Below, in pieces: positions 17,276-25,122 of a stretch of DNA of 64,000 nucleotides (its first letter is position 1; every line of letters begins with the position of its first letter). The stretch is from assembly GCF_011516635.5 (NCBI RefSeq), contig NZ_CP096255.1, positions 3,718,501 through 3,782,500 on the forward strand, written 5' to 3'. The position numbers and the translations under genes were made by a program. Under the pieces are notes generated by a model. The model had not been told where the DNA came from. It saw only the letters and a list, made by a program, of their open reading frames with translations, and ran no database searches. The stretch comes from Bradyrhizobium barranii subsp. apii (lineage in GTDB: Bacteria > Pseudomonadota > Alphaproteobacteria > Rhizobiales > Xanthobacteraceae).

Positions 17276-18442
17276 TCAGGGCTTCATTGCGCCTTGTACA
17301 CTGGTGTAAACGGCATAGAGCGACGACGAGCCACAGATATAAAGTCTGTTTCGCTGCTGCCCGCCGAAGCTCAGGTTGGCGACGGTTTCCGGGATGTGAA
17401 TTTTGCCAAGCAGTTGGCCGTTGGCCGTATAGCAGCGCACGCCGTCTTCGTTCGGATCGCCCCAGCCCACCGAACACCAGACCCGTCCCTCGGTGTCACA
17501 GCGGACGCCGTCGGTAATGCTCGGCTTTGGCATCTCTGCGAAGACTTTGCTGTTCGACACCTTCCCCGCCGCCACATCGAGGTCGAACACGCGGATATGG
17601 GATGGGTTGTCCGGTCCGTCCGTGAATCCGGTGTCGCAGATATAGAGCTTCTTTTCGTCGGGTGAGATAGCGAGTCCATTGGGCTCCACGAAGTCGTCGA
17701 CGACGACCTTGATGTCGCCGGTCTTCGGGTCGACGCGGTAGACGTTCTTTTTCTCCTGCTCGGGGTCGGCCTTGACGCCCTCGTAGAAGCCGCCGATGCC
17801 GTAGGCCGGATCGGTGAACCAGATCGCGCCATCGGCGGTGACGACCGCATCGTTCGGCGAGTTCAGTCGCTTGCCATTGAATTTGTCGGCAATGATGGTG
17901 ATCGAGCCGTCGAGTTCGGTGCGCGTCACACGCCGCCCGCTATGCTCGCACGTGATCAGGCGTCCTTCGCGATCGATCGTGTTGCCGTTCGAGTTCATCG
18001 AGGGTTGACGGTAGACGCTGGTATGACCGTCATCCTCCGAGAAGCGCATGATGCGATTGTTGGGGATGTCGCTGAACAGCAGATATCGTCCGGCTGCAAA
18101 ATACACGGGACCTTCGGCCCATCGGAAGCCGGTTGCAACACGCTCGACCGCCATGGTGCCGGCGAAGGCCGGGAAGTCGGCAGGCCCGAACGTTGGCGGC
18201 CCCTTCTTCGCGGATTCCAGACGGGAGTCCGGGTAGCGGCTGCCGGGAAGCGGTCCCAAGGGCAACGGGGCCGTCGATATCGTCGGAGTGCCGGTCTGGC
18301 CCAATGGCGCGACGGAGGCTGCCAGGGTTGCGTTCATGGTAACGCCGGTCGCGGCTACTGCAGCCGCCGCGCCCTTCAGGAGGGTGCGGCGCCCGAGGCA
18401 AGGCTCGTCAGTATCGGCAGAATTGGTCAGTGATTTTGTCAT
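17276..18442 (-). CDS. Tat-exported SMP-30/gluconolactonase/LRE family protein
   Basis: A 388-residue protein. Residues 1-45 are a twin-arginine signal (GRRTLLKGAAAAVAATGV, Arg18-Arg19, with an alanine-rich cleavage end), so the folded enzyme is exported to the periplasm. The rest is a six-bladed beta-propeller. Metal-site segments include the glutamate in AEGPVYF, NSPNDAVV, DGAIWFTDPAYG and ICDTGF. The family hydrolyses lactones such as gluconolactone. The start at 18442 is used because the longer frame upstream is not signal-like. It lies downstream of SDR, thiolase and Zn-ribbon genes on the same strand, separated from the SDR gene by a perfect hairpin. Confidence 0.9.
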   Translation of the reverse strand: MTKSLTNSADTDEPCLGRRTLLKGAAAAVAATGVTMNATLAASVAPLGQTGTPTISTAPLPLGPLPGSRYPDSRLESAKKGPPTFGPADFPAFAGTMAVERVATGFRWAEGPVYFAAGRYLLFSDIPNNRIMRFSEDDGHTSVYRQPSMNSNGNTIDREGRLITCEHSGRRVTRTELDGSITIIADKFNGKRLNSPNDAVVTADGAIWFTDPAYGIGGFYEGVKADPEQEKKNVYRVDPKTGDIKVVVDDFVEPNGLAISPDEKKLYICDTGFTDGPDNPSHIRVFDLDVAAGKVSNSKVFAEMPKPSITDGVRCDTEGRVWCSVGWGDPNEDGVRCYTANGQLLGKIHIPETVANLSFGGQQRNRLYICGSSSLYAVYTSVQGAMKP

Positions 18443-18501
18443 AGTCGCCTCCCATTTTTTGTTGGAAGGAAACCATTCGCCCGCAATCGGGCGTAATGCG
18501 G

Positions 18502-18531
18502 GCGATCTCCGGTCGGACAACCGGAGATCGC
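18502..18531. terminator. Perfect 12-bp hairpin between SDR and SMP-30 genes
   Basis: GCGATCTCCGGT and ACCGGAGATCGC pair fully around the 6-base loop CGGACA. It lies 26 bases past the SDR stop and 60 before the SMP-30 start on the minus strand. No T tract follows, so it could end the SDR transcript partly or stabilise its 3' end. Confidence 0.5.
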
Positions 18532-18556
18532 AATGCAACAATTGCTGGGAAAACGG

Positions 18557-19471
18557 CTAGACGGGATCCCAGGGGAAGATGTCGGCGGAACGGTCGAGCT
18601 TGTAGAACGAGCCCTTCAGTGCCGGCATGCCGTGTTCCGCGATCGTTTGCGGCGTCCAGCCCTCGCTGCGATGAACCGAGCGCAGCGGGCGGTTCTGGCT
18701 GAACAGGAACAGCTCGTTCATGCGTGCGCCGAAGATCTGCCCGGAGACGTCCTTGGCGGCATCGGAGAGCAGATAGGCGCAGATCGGCGCGATCTTCTCC
18801 GGGCCCATCTGCTTGATCTTCTCGACGCGCGCCTTCTCGGCTTCGGTCTCGGTCGGGATGGTGCCGATCATGCGGGTCCAGGCAAACGGCGAAACGCAGT
18901 TGGAGCGGACGTTGAAGCGGCCCATGTCGAGCGCGATCGACTTCGACAGCCCGATGATGCCGAGCTTGGCCGCGGCGTAGTTGGCCTGGCCAAAATTGCC
19001 GATCAGGCCGGAGGTCGAGGTGAAGTGCACGAAGGAGCCGCTCTCCTGCTCGCGAAAGATCCGCGCCGCAGCGTGGCTGACGTAGAACGAGCCCATCAGG
19101 TGAACCTTGATGACGGCCTCGAACGCTTCCACGCTCATCTTGTGGAAGATCATGTCGCGCAGGATGCCGGCATTGTTGACGACGCCGTCGAGCTTGCCGA
19201 AATGATCGGTCGCGGTCTTCACGATCTTGCTGGCGGGGACGGCTTCCGCCACCGACTCGAAATTGGGCACCGCGATGCCGCCGCGCTTCTTGATCTCATC
19301 GACCACCTCCTCGGCGGGCGAAGCGCTGGAACCGGCGCCGTCGGCGGCAACACCGGGGTCATTGACGACGACCTTGGCGCCCTCCGCCGCGCAGAGCAGC
19401 GCGATCTCGCGCCCGATGCCGCGGCCCGCGCCGGTGACGATGATGACCTTGTCTTGCAGTGATTTTGTCAT
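18557..19471 (-). CDS. SDR family oxidoreductase, MFE-2/hydroxysteroid type
   Basis: A 304-residue SDR with TGAGRGIGREIA at residue 13, NNAGIL in the middle, and the catalytic Tyr-x3-Lys in QANYAAAKLG. It is longer than the usual 250 residues. The C-terminal extension (about 50 residues, ending DRSADIFPWDPV) and the insertion around PGVAADGAGSSASPAEEV are typical of the 3-hydroxyacyl-CoA dehydrogenase domain of peroxisomal-type multifunctional enzyme 2. It probably oxidises a 3-hydroxyacyl-CoA for the thiolase encoded upstream on the same strand (inference). The first 15 bases match the SMP-30 gene start, a curious local identity. Confidence 0.88.
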   Translation of the reverse strand: MTKSLQDKVIIVTGAGRGIGREIALLCAAEGAKVVVNDPGVAADGAGSSASPAEEVVDEIKKRGGIAVPNFESVAEAVPASKIVKTATDHFGKLDGVVNNAGILRDMIFHKMSVEAFEAVIKVHLMGSFYVSHAAARIFREQESGSFVHFTSTSGLIGNFGQANYAAAKLGIIGLSKSIALDMGRFNVRSNCVSPFAWTRMIGTIPTETEAEKARVEKIKQMGPEKIAPICAYLLSDAAKDVSGQIFGARMNELFLFSQNRPLRSVHRSEGWTPQTIAEHGMPALKGSFYKLDRSADIFPWDPV

Positions 19472-19503
19472 GTGAGTTCTCCGCTAGCCGTTCCAATTTC
19501 CGC

Positions 19504-19604
19504 CGTCATTCCGGGATGCGCCGCAAGGCGCAGGCCCGGAATCCATACTCCCGATCGTGGTTACGGATTCCGGGCTCGTCGCTGACGCGACGCCCCGGAA
19601 TGAC
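19504..19604. repeat. Palindromic repeat CGTCATTCCGGG / CCCCGGAATGACAG
   Basis: Outer arms CGTCATTCCGGG and CCCCGGAATGACAG pair, with inner arms GCGCCGCAAGGCGC and GTCGCTGACGCGAC. It sits between thiolase and SDR on the minus strand and may separate their transcripts. Confidence 0.65.
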
Positions 19605-19609
19605 AGTCG

Positions 19610-20749
19610 TTACCTCTCGTTCGTAAACACGATCGTGCCACTCGCGGCGAACATGCCGCCGACGCCGTGGCACACCGAAATCTTCGCATTCGGCACCTGT
19701 GCCGGGGCAATCCCGCGCATCTGGCGTACGCTCTCCTGGAGTGCGTACATGCCGTACATGCCCGAATGCATGTAGGACAGGCCGCCACCATTGGTGTTGA
19801 GCGGCAGCTTGCCACCGGGGCGCGTGTTGCCATCCGCGATGAATTGGCCGGTTTCCTCGTGCGGCATGAAGCCGAGGTCGCCAAGGCCGAACAGCGGCAG
19901 ATGCGCAAACGCATCGTAGATCATGAGATGGTCGACATCCCGGTGCGCGATGCCGGCTTCCTTAAAGGCGAGGGGGCCGGCGGTCTTGAATGCGCGCGAG
20001 GAGTTGAAAGTCTCCATCTGGCTGACCATCGGCGTCTCCACGCTCTCGCCGGTGCCCATGATGTAGACGGGCTTCCTCGGAAAATCCTTGGCGCGGTCGG
20101 CCGAGGTCAGGATCAGCGCGCCGCCGCCGTCGGTGACGAGGCAGCACTGCAGCAGCCGGAATGGATAGGCGATCATGCGCGAGTTGAGGACATCAGCGAC
20201 CGTGATCGGGTCCTTCATCATCGCGCGGGGATTTTTGGCCGCCCATTCCCGCTGCACCACCGCCACCGAGGCGAGCTGCTCATGCGTGATGCCGTAGGTC
20301 TTCATGAAGCGCAGCACGGGGATCGGGAACATGCTGGGCGGGCCGTAGACGCCGTAGGGCGCCTCGAACTGCCCTTGCAGGCTGTCGGCGGGGATCGAAC
20401 GCGGCGCCTTGCCGATCATCGACTTGCCGCTCTCGGCATGCGTGATCAGCACGGTCTTGCAGAGACCTGCCTCGATCGCCGCCGCCGCATGGCGAACGTG
20501 CAGCATGAAGGAGCAGCCGCCGACCGAGGTGCCGTCCACCCAGGTCGGCTTGATTCCGAGGTAATGGCAGACCTGCTGCGGCGTTTCGACCGCGGTGGCA
20601 AAGCCGTCGATGTCGGAGAGTTTCAGCCCGGCATCCGCGATGGCGTTGAGCGCCGCATCCGCGTGGAGCTGGAGCTGCGACATATTGGGGATGACGCCGA
20701 GTTCGGTGGTCTCGGCCGCGCCGACGACGGCAACCTGGTTGCTGCGCAT
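19610..20749 (-). CDS. Thiolase family protein (SCP2-type acetyl-CoA acyltransferase)
   Basis: A 379-residue thiolase of the SCP2/lipid-transfer branch. The N-terminal active-site loop reads GTSVGGCSFMLHV, and the C-terminal ISVCHGVGGMFAASG carries the second cysteine/histidine glycine motif. These enzymes cleave a 3-ketoacyl-CoA to acetyl- or propionyl-CoA, often from sterol side chains or aromatic acyl chains. It starts 3 bases after the DUF35 gene stop, and thiolase plus DUF35 pairs commonly form one hetero-complex, so co-function is well supported. The substrate is not visible. Confidence 0.9.
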   Translation of the reverse strand: MRSNQVAVVGAAETTELGVIPNMSQLQLHADAALNAIADAGLKLSDIDGFATAVETPQQVCHYLGIKPTWVDGTSVGGCSFMLHVRHAAAAIEAGLCKTVLITHAESGKSMIGKAPRSIPADSLQGQFEAPYGVYGPPSMFPIPVLRFMKTYGITHEQLASVAVVQREWAAKNPRAMMKDPITVADVLNSRMIAYPFRLLQCCLVTDGGGALILTSADRAKDFPRKPVYIMGTGESVETPMVSQMETFNSSRAFKTAGPLAFKEAGIAHRDVDHLMIYDAFAHLPLFGLGDLGFMPHEETGQFIADGNTRPGGKLPLNTNGGGLSYMHSGMYGMYALQESVRQMRGIAPAQVPNAKISVCHGVGGMFAASGTIVFTNER

Positions 20750-20752
20750 GGC

Positions 20753-21166
20753 CTATCCCTTCGCCGGACGGAACACGGGGAGGGTGATCTTGTCGTCGAG
20801 CGCCTGGAAGGCGACTTCGAGCTTCATGTCGAGATCAAGCGCCTCCGGCGTCTGCGGACAATCGATGATGTTGCTCATCATCCGCGGTCCTTCGGCAAGC
20901 TCGACCACCGCGATCGCATAAGGCGGCGTGAAGCCGGGAGCGGCGGGACGATGATTGATCACGTAGCTGTAGAGGAAACCCTTGCCGCTCGCCTTGAAGA
21001 TGCTGACCTTGCGCGAGGCGCAGGATGGGCAGAACGGACGCGGCGGGAAATAGACATGCGCGCAGGCGTCGCAGCGCTGCAAACGCAATTCGCCCGCTTT
21101 CGTGCCGTCCCAGAAATGCTGGGTCTCCGGCGTCGGTTTCGGGCGCGCGCGCTGCGGTTCGGCCAT
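20753..21166 (-). CDS. Zn-ribbon OB-fold protein (DUF35) partner of thiolase
   Basis: A 137-residue protein. A rubredoxin-like zinc ribbon (RCDACAHVYFPPRPFCPSCAS, two CxxC knuckles) at residues 30-50 is followed by an OB-fold (YSYVINHRPAAPGF to the end). DUF35 proteins bind acyl-CoA beside thiolases. The start at 21166 (MAEPQRARPKP) is chosen because upstream in-frame sequence has no similarity and low complexity. Here it is the first gene of a minus-strand unit with thiolase and SDR. Confidence 0.9.
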   Translation of the reverse strand: MAEPQRARPKPTPETQHFWDGTKAGELRLQRCDACAHVYFPPRPFCPSCASRKVSIFKASGKGFLYSYVINHRPAAPGFTPPYAIAVVELAEGPRMMSNIIDCPQTPEALDLDMKLEVAFQALDDKITLPVFRPAKG

Positions 21167-21329
21167 GTCGGAAAACCCTCCCAAAGGCAATTCTTGATAA
21201 GGCCTGGGCTTCACGCCTGGCTGTTTCGATCTTGATGCGACAATCGACCATCGCGCGTCAACGGTCCAGCAATGCGCATGCATGCCATCATGCGCACAAT
21301 GCTTGTGTCGAACCGAGGCGGCGCTATAG

Positions 21330-21343
21330 ATTGCGCGCGCAAT
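21330..21343. promoter_or_regulatory. Perfect 14-bp palindrome just upstream of the amidase gene
   Basis: ATTGCGCGCGCAAT is fully symmetric and ends 16 bases before the amidase ATG, across the expected ribosome or promoter-proximal region. It may bind a regulator, but simple G+C-rich symmetry is common in such DNA, so support is limited. Confidence 0.25.
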
Positions 21344-21359
21344 ATTCCGTGAGACAGAC

Positions 21360-22709
21360 ATGCCCGATTTTCCGACACTGGCGAAACTCGCCGACGACCT
21401 CGAAAGCGGCCGCACGACCTCCCGCAAGCTGGTCGAGGCATGCCTCGCCAGGATCGCCGACCCGGCCGGCGAGGGCCAACGCACATTCATCCACGTCGAC
21501 AAGGACGCCGCGCTCGCAACCGCGGATGCGATGGACGGCTTGCGCAAGGTCAAGGCGGCGCCGTCGCGCTATGCCGGTATCCCGGTCTCGATCAAGGATC
21601 TCTTCGACATTAAGGGCCAGGTCACACGCGCCGGCTCCCGCGCGCTCGACGATTCTGCGCCGGCCGATCAGGACGCCGCGACGGTGGCGCGGCTGCGTAA
21701 GGCCGGCTTCGTCGTGATCGGGCGGACCAACATGACTGAGTTCGCCTATTCCGGCATCGGCATCAATCCGCACTACGGCACGCCGAAGGGCGCCTGGAAC
21801 CGGGCCGAGGGACACGTGCCCGGCGGCTCGTCCTCGGGCGCCGCGGTGTCCGTGCTCGACGGCATGGCGCATGGCGCGCTCGGCACCGACACCGGCGGCT
21901 CCTGCCGGATTCCGGCCGCCTTCAACGGCATCGTCGGCTACAAGCCGACGCAGCGCCGCGTGCCGCTGGACGGCTCCGTGCCGCTGTCCTTCTCGCTCGA
22001 CAGCATCGGGCCGCTGGCGCGGTCGGTCAGCTGCTGTGCCATTCTCGATGCCGTACTCGCGAACGAGCCGATCGTCCCGCTGAAGCCGCGGCCGGTAAAG
22101 GGCATGCGGCTCGCAGTGCCAACCACGATTGCGCTCGACGATCTCGACGCGGACGTGGCCTCGACGTTCGAGCGCGCGCTCAAGAGCCTTGCCGATCACG
22201 GTGCGATCGTCGAGCGCATCGAGATGGCCGAATTTCACGACATCGGCCCGATGAACGCCAAGGGCGGCTTTGCGGCGTCCGAAAGCTACGCCTGGCATCG
22301 CTACCTCATCACGGCCAAGGGCGACATCTACGACCCCAGGGTCTCCGTGCGCATCATGCGCGGCGAGGCGCAGAGCGCGGCCGATTACATCGATCTCCTC
22401 AACGAGCGCCGCTCGCTGATCGCGCGCGTCAATGCGCGCGTCGCGCCCTATGACGCGCTGGTGCTGCCCACCACCGCCAACACGCCGCCGAAGATTTCCG
22501 ATCTTGCCGATGACAAGGCGTTCACCAGGGAAAACCTGCGCGCGCTCCGCAATTGCACTCTCATCAACATGATCGACGGCTGCGCCATCTCGCTGCCCGC
22601 GCATCGCGAGGGTGACGTTCCCGTCGGCCTGATGCTGGCGGGCGCGGGCGGATCTGACCGTCGTATTTTCGAGCTTGCTGCCGGCATGGAGGCCGTAATT
22701 CGTGTTTGA
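21360..22709 (+). CDS. Amidase (amidase-signature family)
   Basis: A 449-residue amidase-signature enzyme. The catalytic lysine lies in SIKDLFDIKG, and the serine pair in PGGSSSGAAVSV and GTDTGGSCRIPAAFNG completes the Ser-cisSer-Lys triad. It hydrolyses a carboxamide, giving acid and ammonia. Its stop is passed by the start of the DUF2848 gene (8-base overlap), and coupling of these two is a recurring pair, so they may act on the same amide or its product. The specific amide is not known. It is divergent from the Zn-ribbon gene across 193 bases. Confidence 0.92.
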   Translation: MPDFPTLAKLADDLESGRTTSRKLVEACLARIADPAGEGQRTFIHVDKDAALATADAMDGLRKVKAAPSRYAGIPVSIKDLFDIKGQVTRAGSRALDDSAPADQDAATVARLRKAGFVVIGRTNMTEFAYSGIGINPHYGTPKGAWNRAEGHVPGGSSSGAAVSVLDGMAHGALGTDTGGSCRIPAAFNGIVGYKPTQRRVPLDGSVPLSFSLDSIGPLARSVSCCAILDAVLANEPIVPLKPRPVKGMRLAVPTTIALDDLDADVASTFERALKSLADHGAIVERIEMAEFHDIGPMNAKGGFAASESYAWHRYLITAKGDIYDPRVSVRIMRGEAQSAADYIDLLNERRSLIARVNARVAPYDALVLPTTANTPPKISDLADDKAFTRENLRALRNCTLINMIDGCAISLPAHREGDVPVGLMLAGAGGSDRRIFELAAGMEAVIRV

Positions 22710-23388
22710 CCTGACTTTCACCGTTGACGCCCAGGACACCACCACGCCGCTGACATTAGCGATCGACCAGATGGTCATTGCGGGCTGGACCGGCCGCGAT
22801 CCCGTCGCGCGCGACAAGCACATCGCCGAGCTGCAAGAGATGGGCATCGCCCCGCCGGCCTCGACGCCGATCTACTACCGCGCCTCGGCGCGGCGGCTAA
22901 CCCAGGAAGACCGCATCGAATGCTGCGGCGGCGATTCCTCCGGCGAGGTCGAATTCGTGCTGATCGGCTGGCAGGGCCGCATCTTCGTCGGCTGCGGCTC
23001 CGACCATACCGACCGCAAGGTCGAGGCCTACAACGTCACGGTCTCCAAGCAGATGTGCGACAAGCCGGTCGCATCCACGCTCTGGGAGCTCGAGGACGTC
23101 ATCGGCCATTGGGACAGGATGATCCTGCGCTCCTACGCCACCATCAAGGGCGAGCGCGTGCTCTACCAGGAGGGCACGCTGGACGCGATGCTGCCGGTCG
23201 CCGACCTCATCGCGCGCGGCTTTGAGGGTGGCAAGTTCCCCGACGGCTGCGCCATGTTCGGCGGCACCTTTGCGGCCAAGGGCGGCATCCGCCCCGCCGA
23301 TCGCTTCGAGTTCGAACTCGAGGACCCCGTGCTGAAGCGCACGATCAAGCACGGCTATGACGTGACGACGCTGCCGGTGCGGGGCTGA
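22702..23388 (+). CDS. DUF2848 family protein
   Basis: A 228-residue soluble protein that begins FDLTFTV and has no signal peptide or membrane segment. Its fold recalls fumarylacetoacetate-hydrolase-like enzymes, and it is known only as a conserved neighbour of amidases. The segment VEFVLIGWQGRIFVGCGSDHTDR is well formed. It starts at GTG inside the amidase 3' end. The function is not established. Its overlap with the amidase suggests the two are made in equal amounts. Confidence 0.8.
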   Translation: MFDLTFTVDAQDTTTPLTLAIDQMVIAGWTGRDPVARDKHIAELQEMGIAPPASTPIYYRASARRLTQEDRIECCGGDSSGEVEFVLIGWQGRIFVGCGSDHTDRKVEAYNVTVSKQMCDKPVASTLWELEDVIGHWDRMILRSYATIKGERVLYQEGTLDAMLPVADLIARGFEGGKFPDGCAMFGGTFAAKGGIRPADRFEFELEDPVLKRTIKHGYDVTTLPVRG

Positions 23389-23399
23389 TACCCCTCCGC

Positions 23400-23486
23400 C
23401 GTCATTGCGAGGAGCCCTTGCGACGAAGCAATCCAGGATCCCTCTGCGGAAAGACTCTGGATTGCTTCGCTGCGCTCGCAATGACG
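23400..23486. repeat. Palindromic repeat CGTCATTGCGAG / CTCGCAATGACG
   Basis: Arms CGTCATTGCGAG and CTCGCAATGACG, with inner CGAAGCAATCCAG and CTGGATTGCTTCG, form a long stem. The same CGTCATTGCGAG block begins the degenerate piece at 39262. Confidence 0.75.
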
Positions 23487-23544
23487 AGGAGATAGTCGGG
23501 AATCGGGTGGCAAAGGGCGGGCCGGTCTTGCGAAGGTGGCAGTC

Positions 23545-24291
23545 ATGACAGCAACGGCACGTAAATCACCCCCTAAGCCCTCAGTCGACCTCGCCACCCA
23601 CGTCGACGCCCTCGGCTGGCCTCAAATCACCGCCGAGCTCGATGCCCAGGGCAGCGCCGTCCTGAAGAATCTGCTGACGCCCGACCAATGCCGCGCCATC
23701 GCCGCGCTCTATCCTGATGATGCAGGCTTCCGCAGCCGCATCGTCATGGGCCGCCACGGCTTTGGCCGCGGCGAGTACAAATATTTCTCCTACCCGCTGC
23801 CCGATCTGATCGCGCAGCTTCGCCCGACGCTGTATGCGCATCTTCAGGGCGTCGCCAATCGCTGGAACGAGGCGATGGGGATCGACATCCGTTACCCGGC
23901 CGCGCATGCCGCGTTCCTCAAGCGCTGCCACGAGGCAGGCCAGGCGCGGCCGACGCCGCTGCTGCTGCAATACGAGACGGGCGATTTCAACTGCCTGCAC
24001 CAGGACCTCTATGGCGAGCACGTGTTTCCGCTCCAGGTCGCGATCCTCTTGTCCGAGCCGGGACGCGATTTCACCGGTGGCGAGTTCGTGCTGACCGAGC
24101 AGCGCCCGCGCATGCAATCGCGCGCCGAGGTCGTGCCGCTGGCGCAGGGCGATGCGGTCGCTTTCGCCGTGCATCACCGTCCGGTGCAGGGGACACGCGG
24201 CACCTACCGCGTTAATCTCCGCCATGGCGTCAGCCGGATCAGGTCCGGCCAGCGCCATACGCTGGGTGTGATCTTCCATGATGCCAAATGA
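23545..24291 (+). CDS. 2OG-Fe(II) oxygenase, Oxygenase-NA type
   Basis: A 248-residue Fe(II)/2-oxoglutarate oxygenase. The metal triad is His152, Asp154 (LHQDLYG) and His211 or His227 (FAVHHRPVQGT and VNLRHGVSR), and arginine in TYRVNLRHG would hold 2-oxoglutarate. The middle ribbon VAILLSEPGRDFTGGEFVLTEQ is a typical jelly-roll segment. It fits the bacterial family annotated as acting on damaged nucleic acid, and its neighbour 9 bases downstream is AlkB, which supports a repair role. AAGG precedes ATG 23545. Its substrate has not been shown for this family member. Confidence 0.82.
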   Translation: MTATARKSPPKPSVDLATHVDALGWPQITAELDAQGSAVLKNLLTPDQCRAIAALYPDDAGFRSRIVMGRHGFGRGEYKYFSYPLPDLIAQLRPTLYAHLQGVANRWNEAMGIDIRYPAAHAAFLKRCHEAGQARPTPLLLQYETGDFNCLHQDLYGEHVFPLQVAILLSEPGRDFTGGEFVLTEQRPRMQSRAEVVPLAQGDAVAFAVHHRPVQGTRGTYRVNLRHGVSRIRSGQRHTLGVIFHDAK

Positions 24292-24300
24292 GCGCTGCGA

Positions 24301-24954
24301 TTGACGGGTGATCTGTTCGACACGGCCGCCGAGGCACAGCCGTCGCGTGAGGAGATCGCCGACGGCGCCGTGTTGCTGCGCGGATTCGTCAGGCCGATCG
24401 AGAGCGAGCTGATCGAAGCCGTGCGCGCGATCGTGGCGCAGTCGCCGTTCCGCCGCATGACCACGCCCGGCGGCCACCTGATGTCCGTGGCGATGACCAA
24501 TTGCGGCGAGCGCGGCTGGATCACCGATCACACCGGCTATCGCTATGATCCGATCGATCCGCGAACCGGCGCGCCATGGCCCGCGATGCCGACGGTGCTT
24601 CGCGACCTGGCTCGAGGCGCGGCGGAGCAGGGCGGCTTTGGCGGCTTTGCGCCCGACGCCTGCCTCGTCAATCGCTACGAGCCCGGCACGCGGCTGTCGC
24701 TGCATCAGGACAAGGACGAGCTGGACTATTCGGCGCCGATCGTCTCGGTCTCGCTCGGCCTGCCCGCGACCTTCCTGTTCGGCGGCCTGGCGCGCAGCGA
24801 CAAGCCGCGCCGCTTCCGGCTCGTCCATGGCGACGTCGTCGTCTGGGGCGGGCCCAGCAGGCTCGCCTATCACGGCGTCGCGCCGCTCGCCGATGGCGAG
24901 CACGCGCTGCTGGGAAGGAAGCGGATCAATTTGACGTTTCGCCGGACGCGGTGA
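24301..24954 (+). CDS. alkB: DNA oxidative demethylase AlkB
   Basis: A 217-residue AlkB dioxygenase. Fe(II) ligands are His135, Asp137 (LSLHQDKDE) and His191 (RLAYHGV), and the 2-oxoglutarate arginines lie in RINLTFR (Arg208 and Arg214). The nucleotide-recognition lid with NCGERGW and YRYDPIDP is present. AlkB removes N1-methyladenine and N3-methylcytosine from DNA and RNA with oxygen and 2-oxoglutarate. The start is TTG at 24301 because no ATG fits and the protein then begins MTGDLFD, the family start. It follows a second 2OG oxygenase after 9 bases. No Ada-type regulator is adjacent. Confidence 0.93.
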   Translation: MTGDLFDTAAEAQPSREEIADGAVLLRGFVRPIESELIEAVRAIVAQSPFRRMTTPGGHLMSVAMTNCGERGWITDHTGYRYDPIDPRTGAPWPAMPTVLRDLARGAAEQGGFGGFAPDACLVNRYEPGTRLSLHQDKDELDYSAPIVSVSLGLPATFLFGGLARSDKPRRFRLVHGDVVVWGGPSRLAYHGVAPLADGEHALLGRKRINLTFRRTR

Positions 24955-24958
24955 TCTT

Positions 24959-25094
24959 CCTTCTCCCCTTGAGGGAGAAGGTGCCTTCCCGAAGGGGAGG
25001 CGGATGAGGGGTCTCTATCCGCGGAGACAGACCCCTCATCCGTCTCGCTGCCGCTTCGCGTCAGCGATCCACCTTCTCCCACAAGGGGAGAAGG
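24959..25094. repeat. CCTTCTCCC-type palindromic repeat, copy 1
   Basis: CCTTCTCCCCTTGAGGGAGAAGG and, at the far end, CCTTCTCCCACAAGGGGAGAAGG form hairpins, with AGACCCCTCATCCG/CGGATGAGGGGTCT arms between. A close copy lies at 57349-57495. Confidence 0.8.
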
Positions 25095-25122
25095 GAAGAG
25101 TCCCGGAACGACGATGCTTCGT

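Noticed and set aside
106..25094. Short repeats as a CRISPR array
   Set aside because: Copies are far apart, are palindromic, have no regular spacers and no cas genes.
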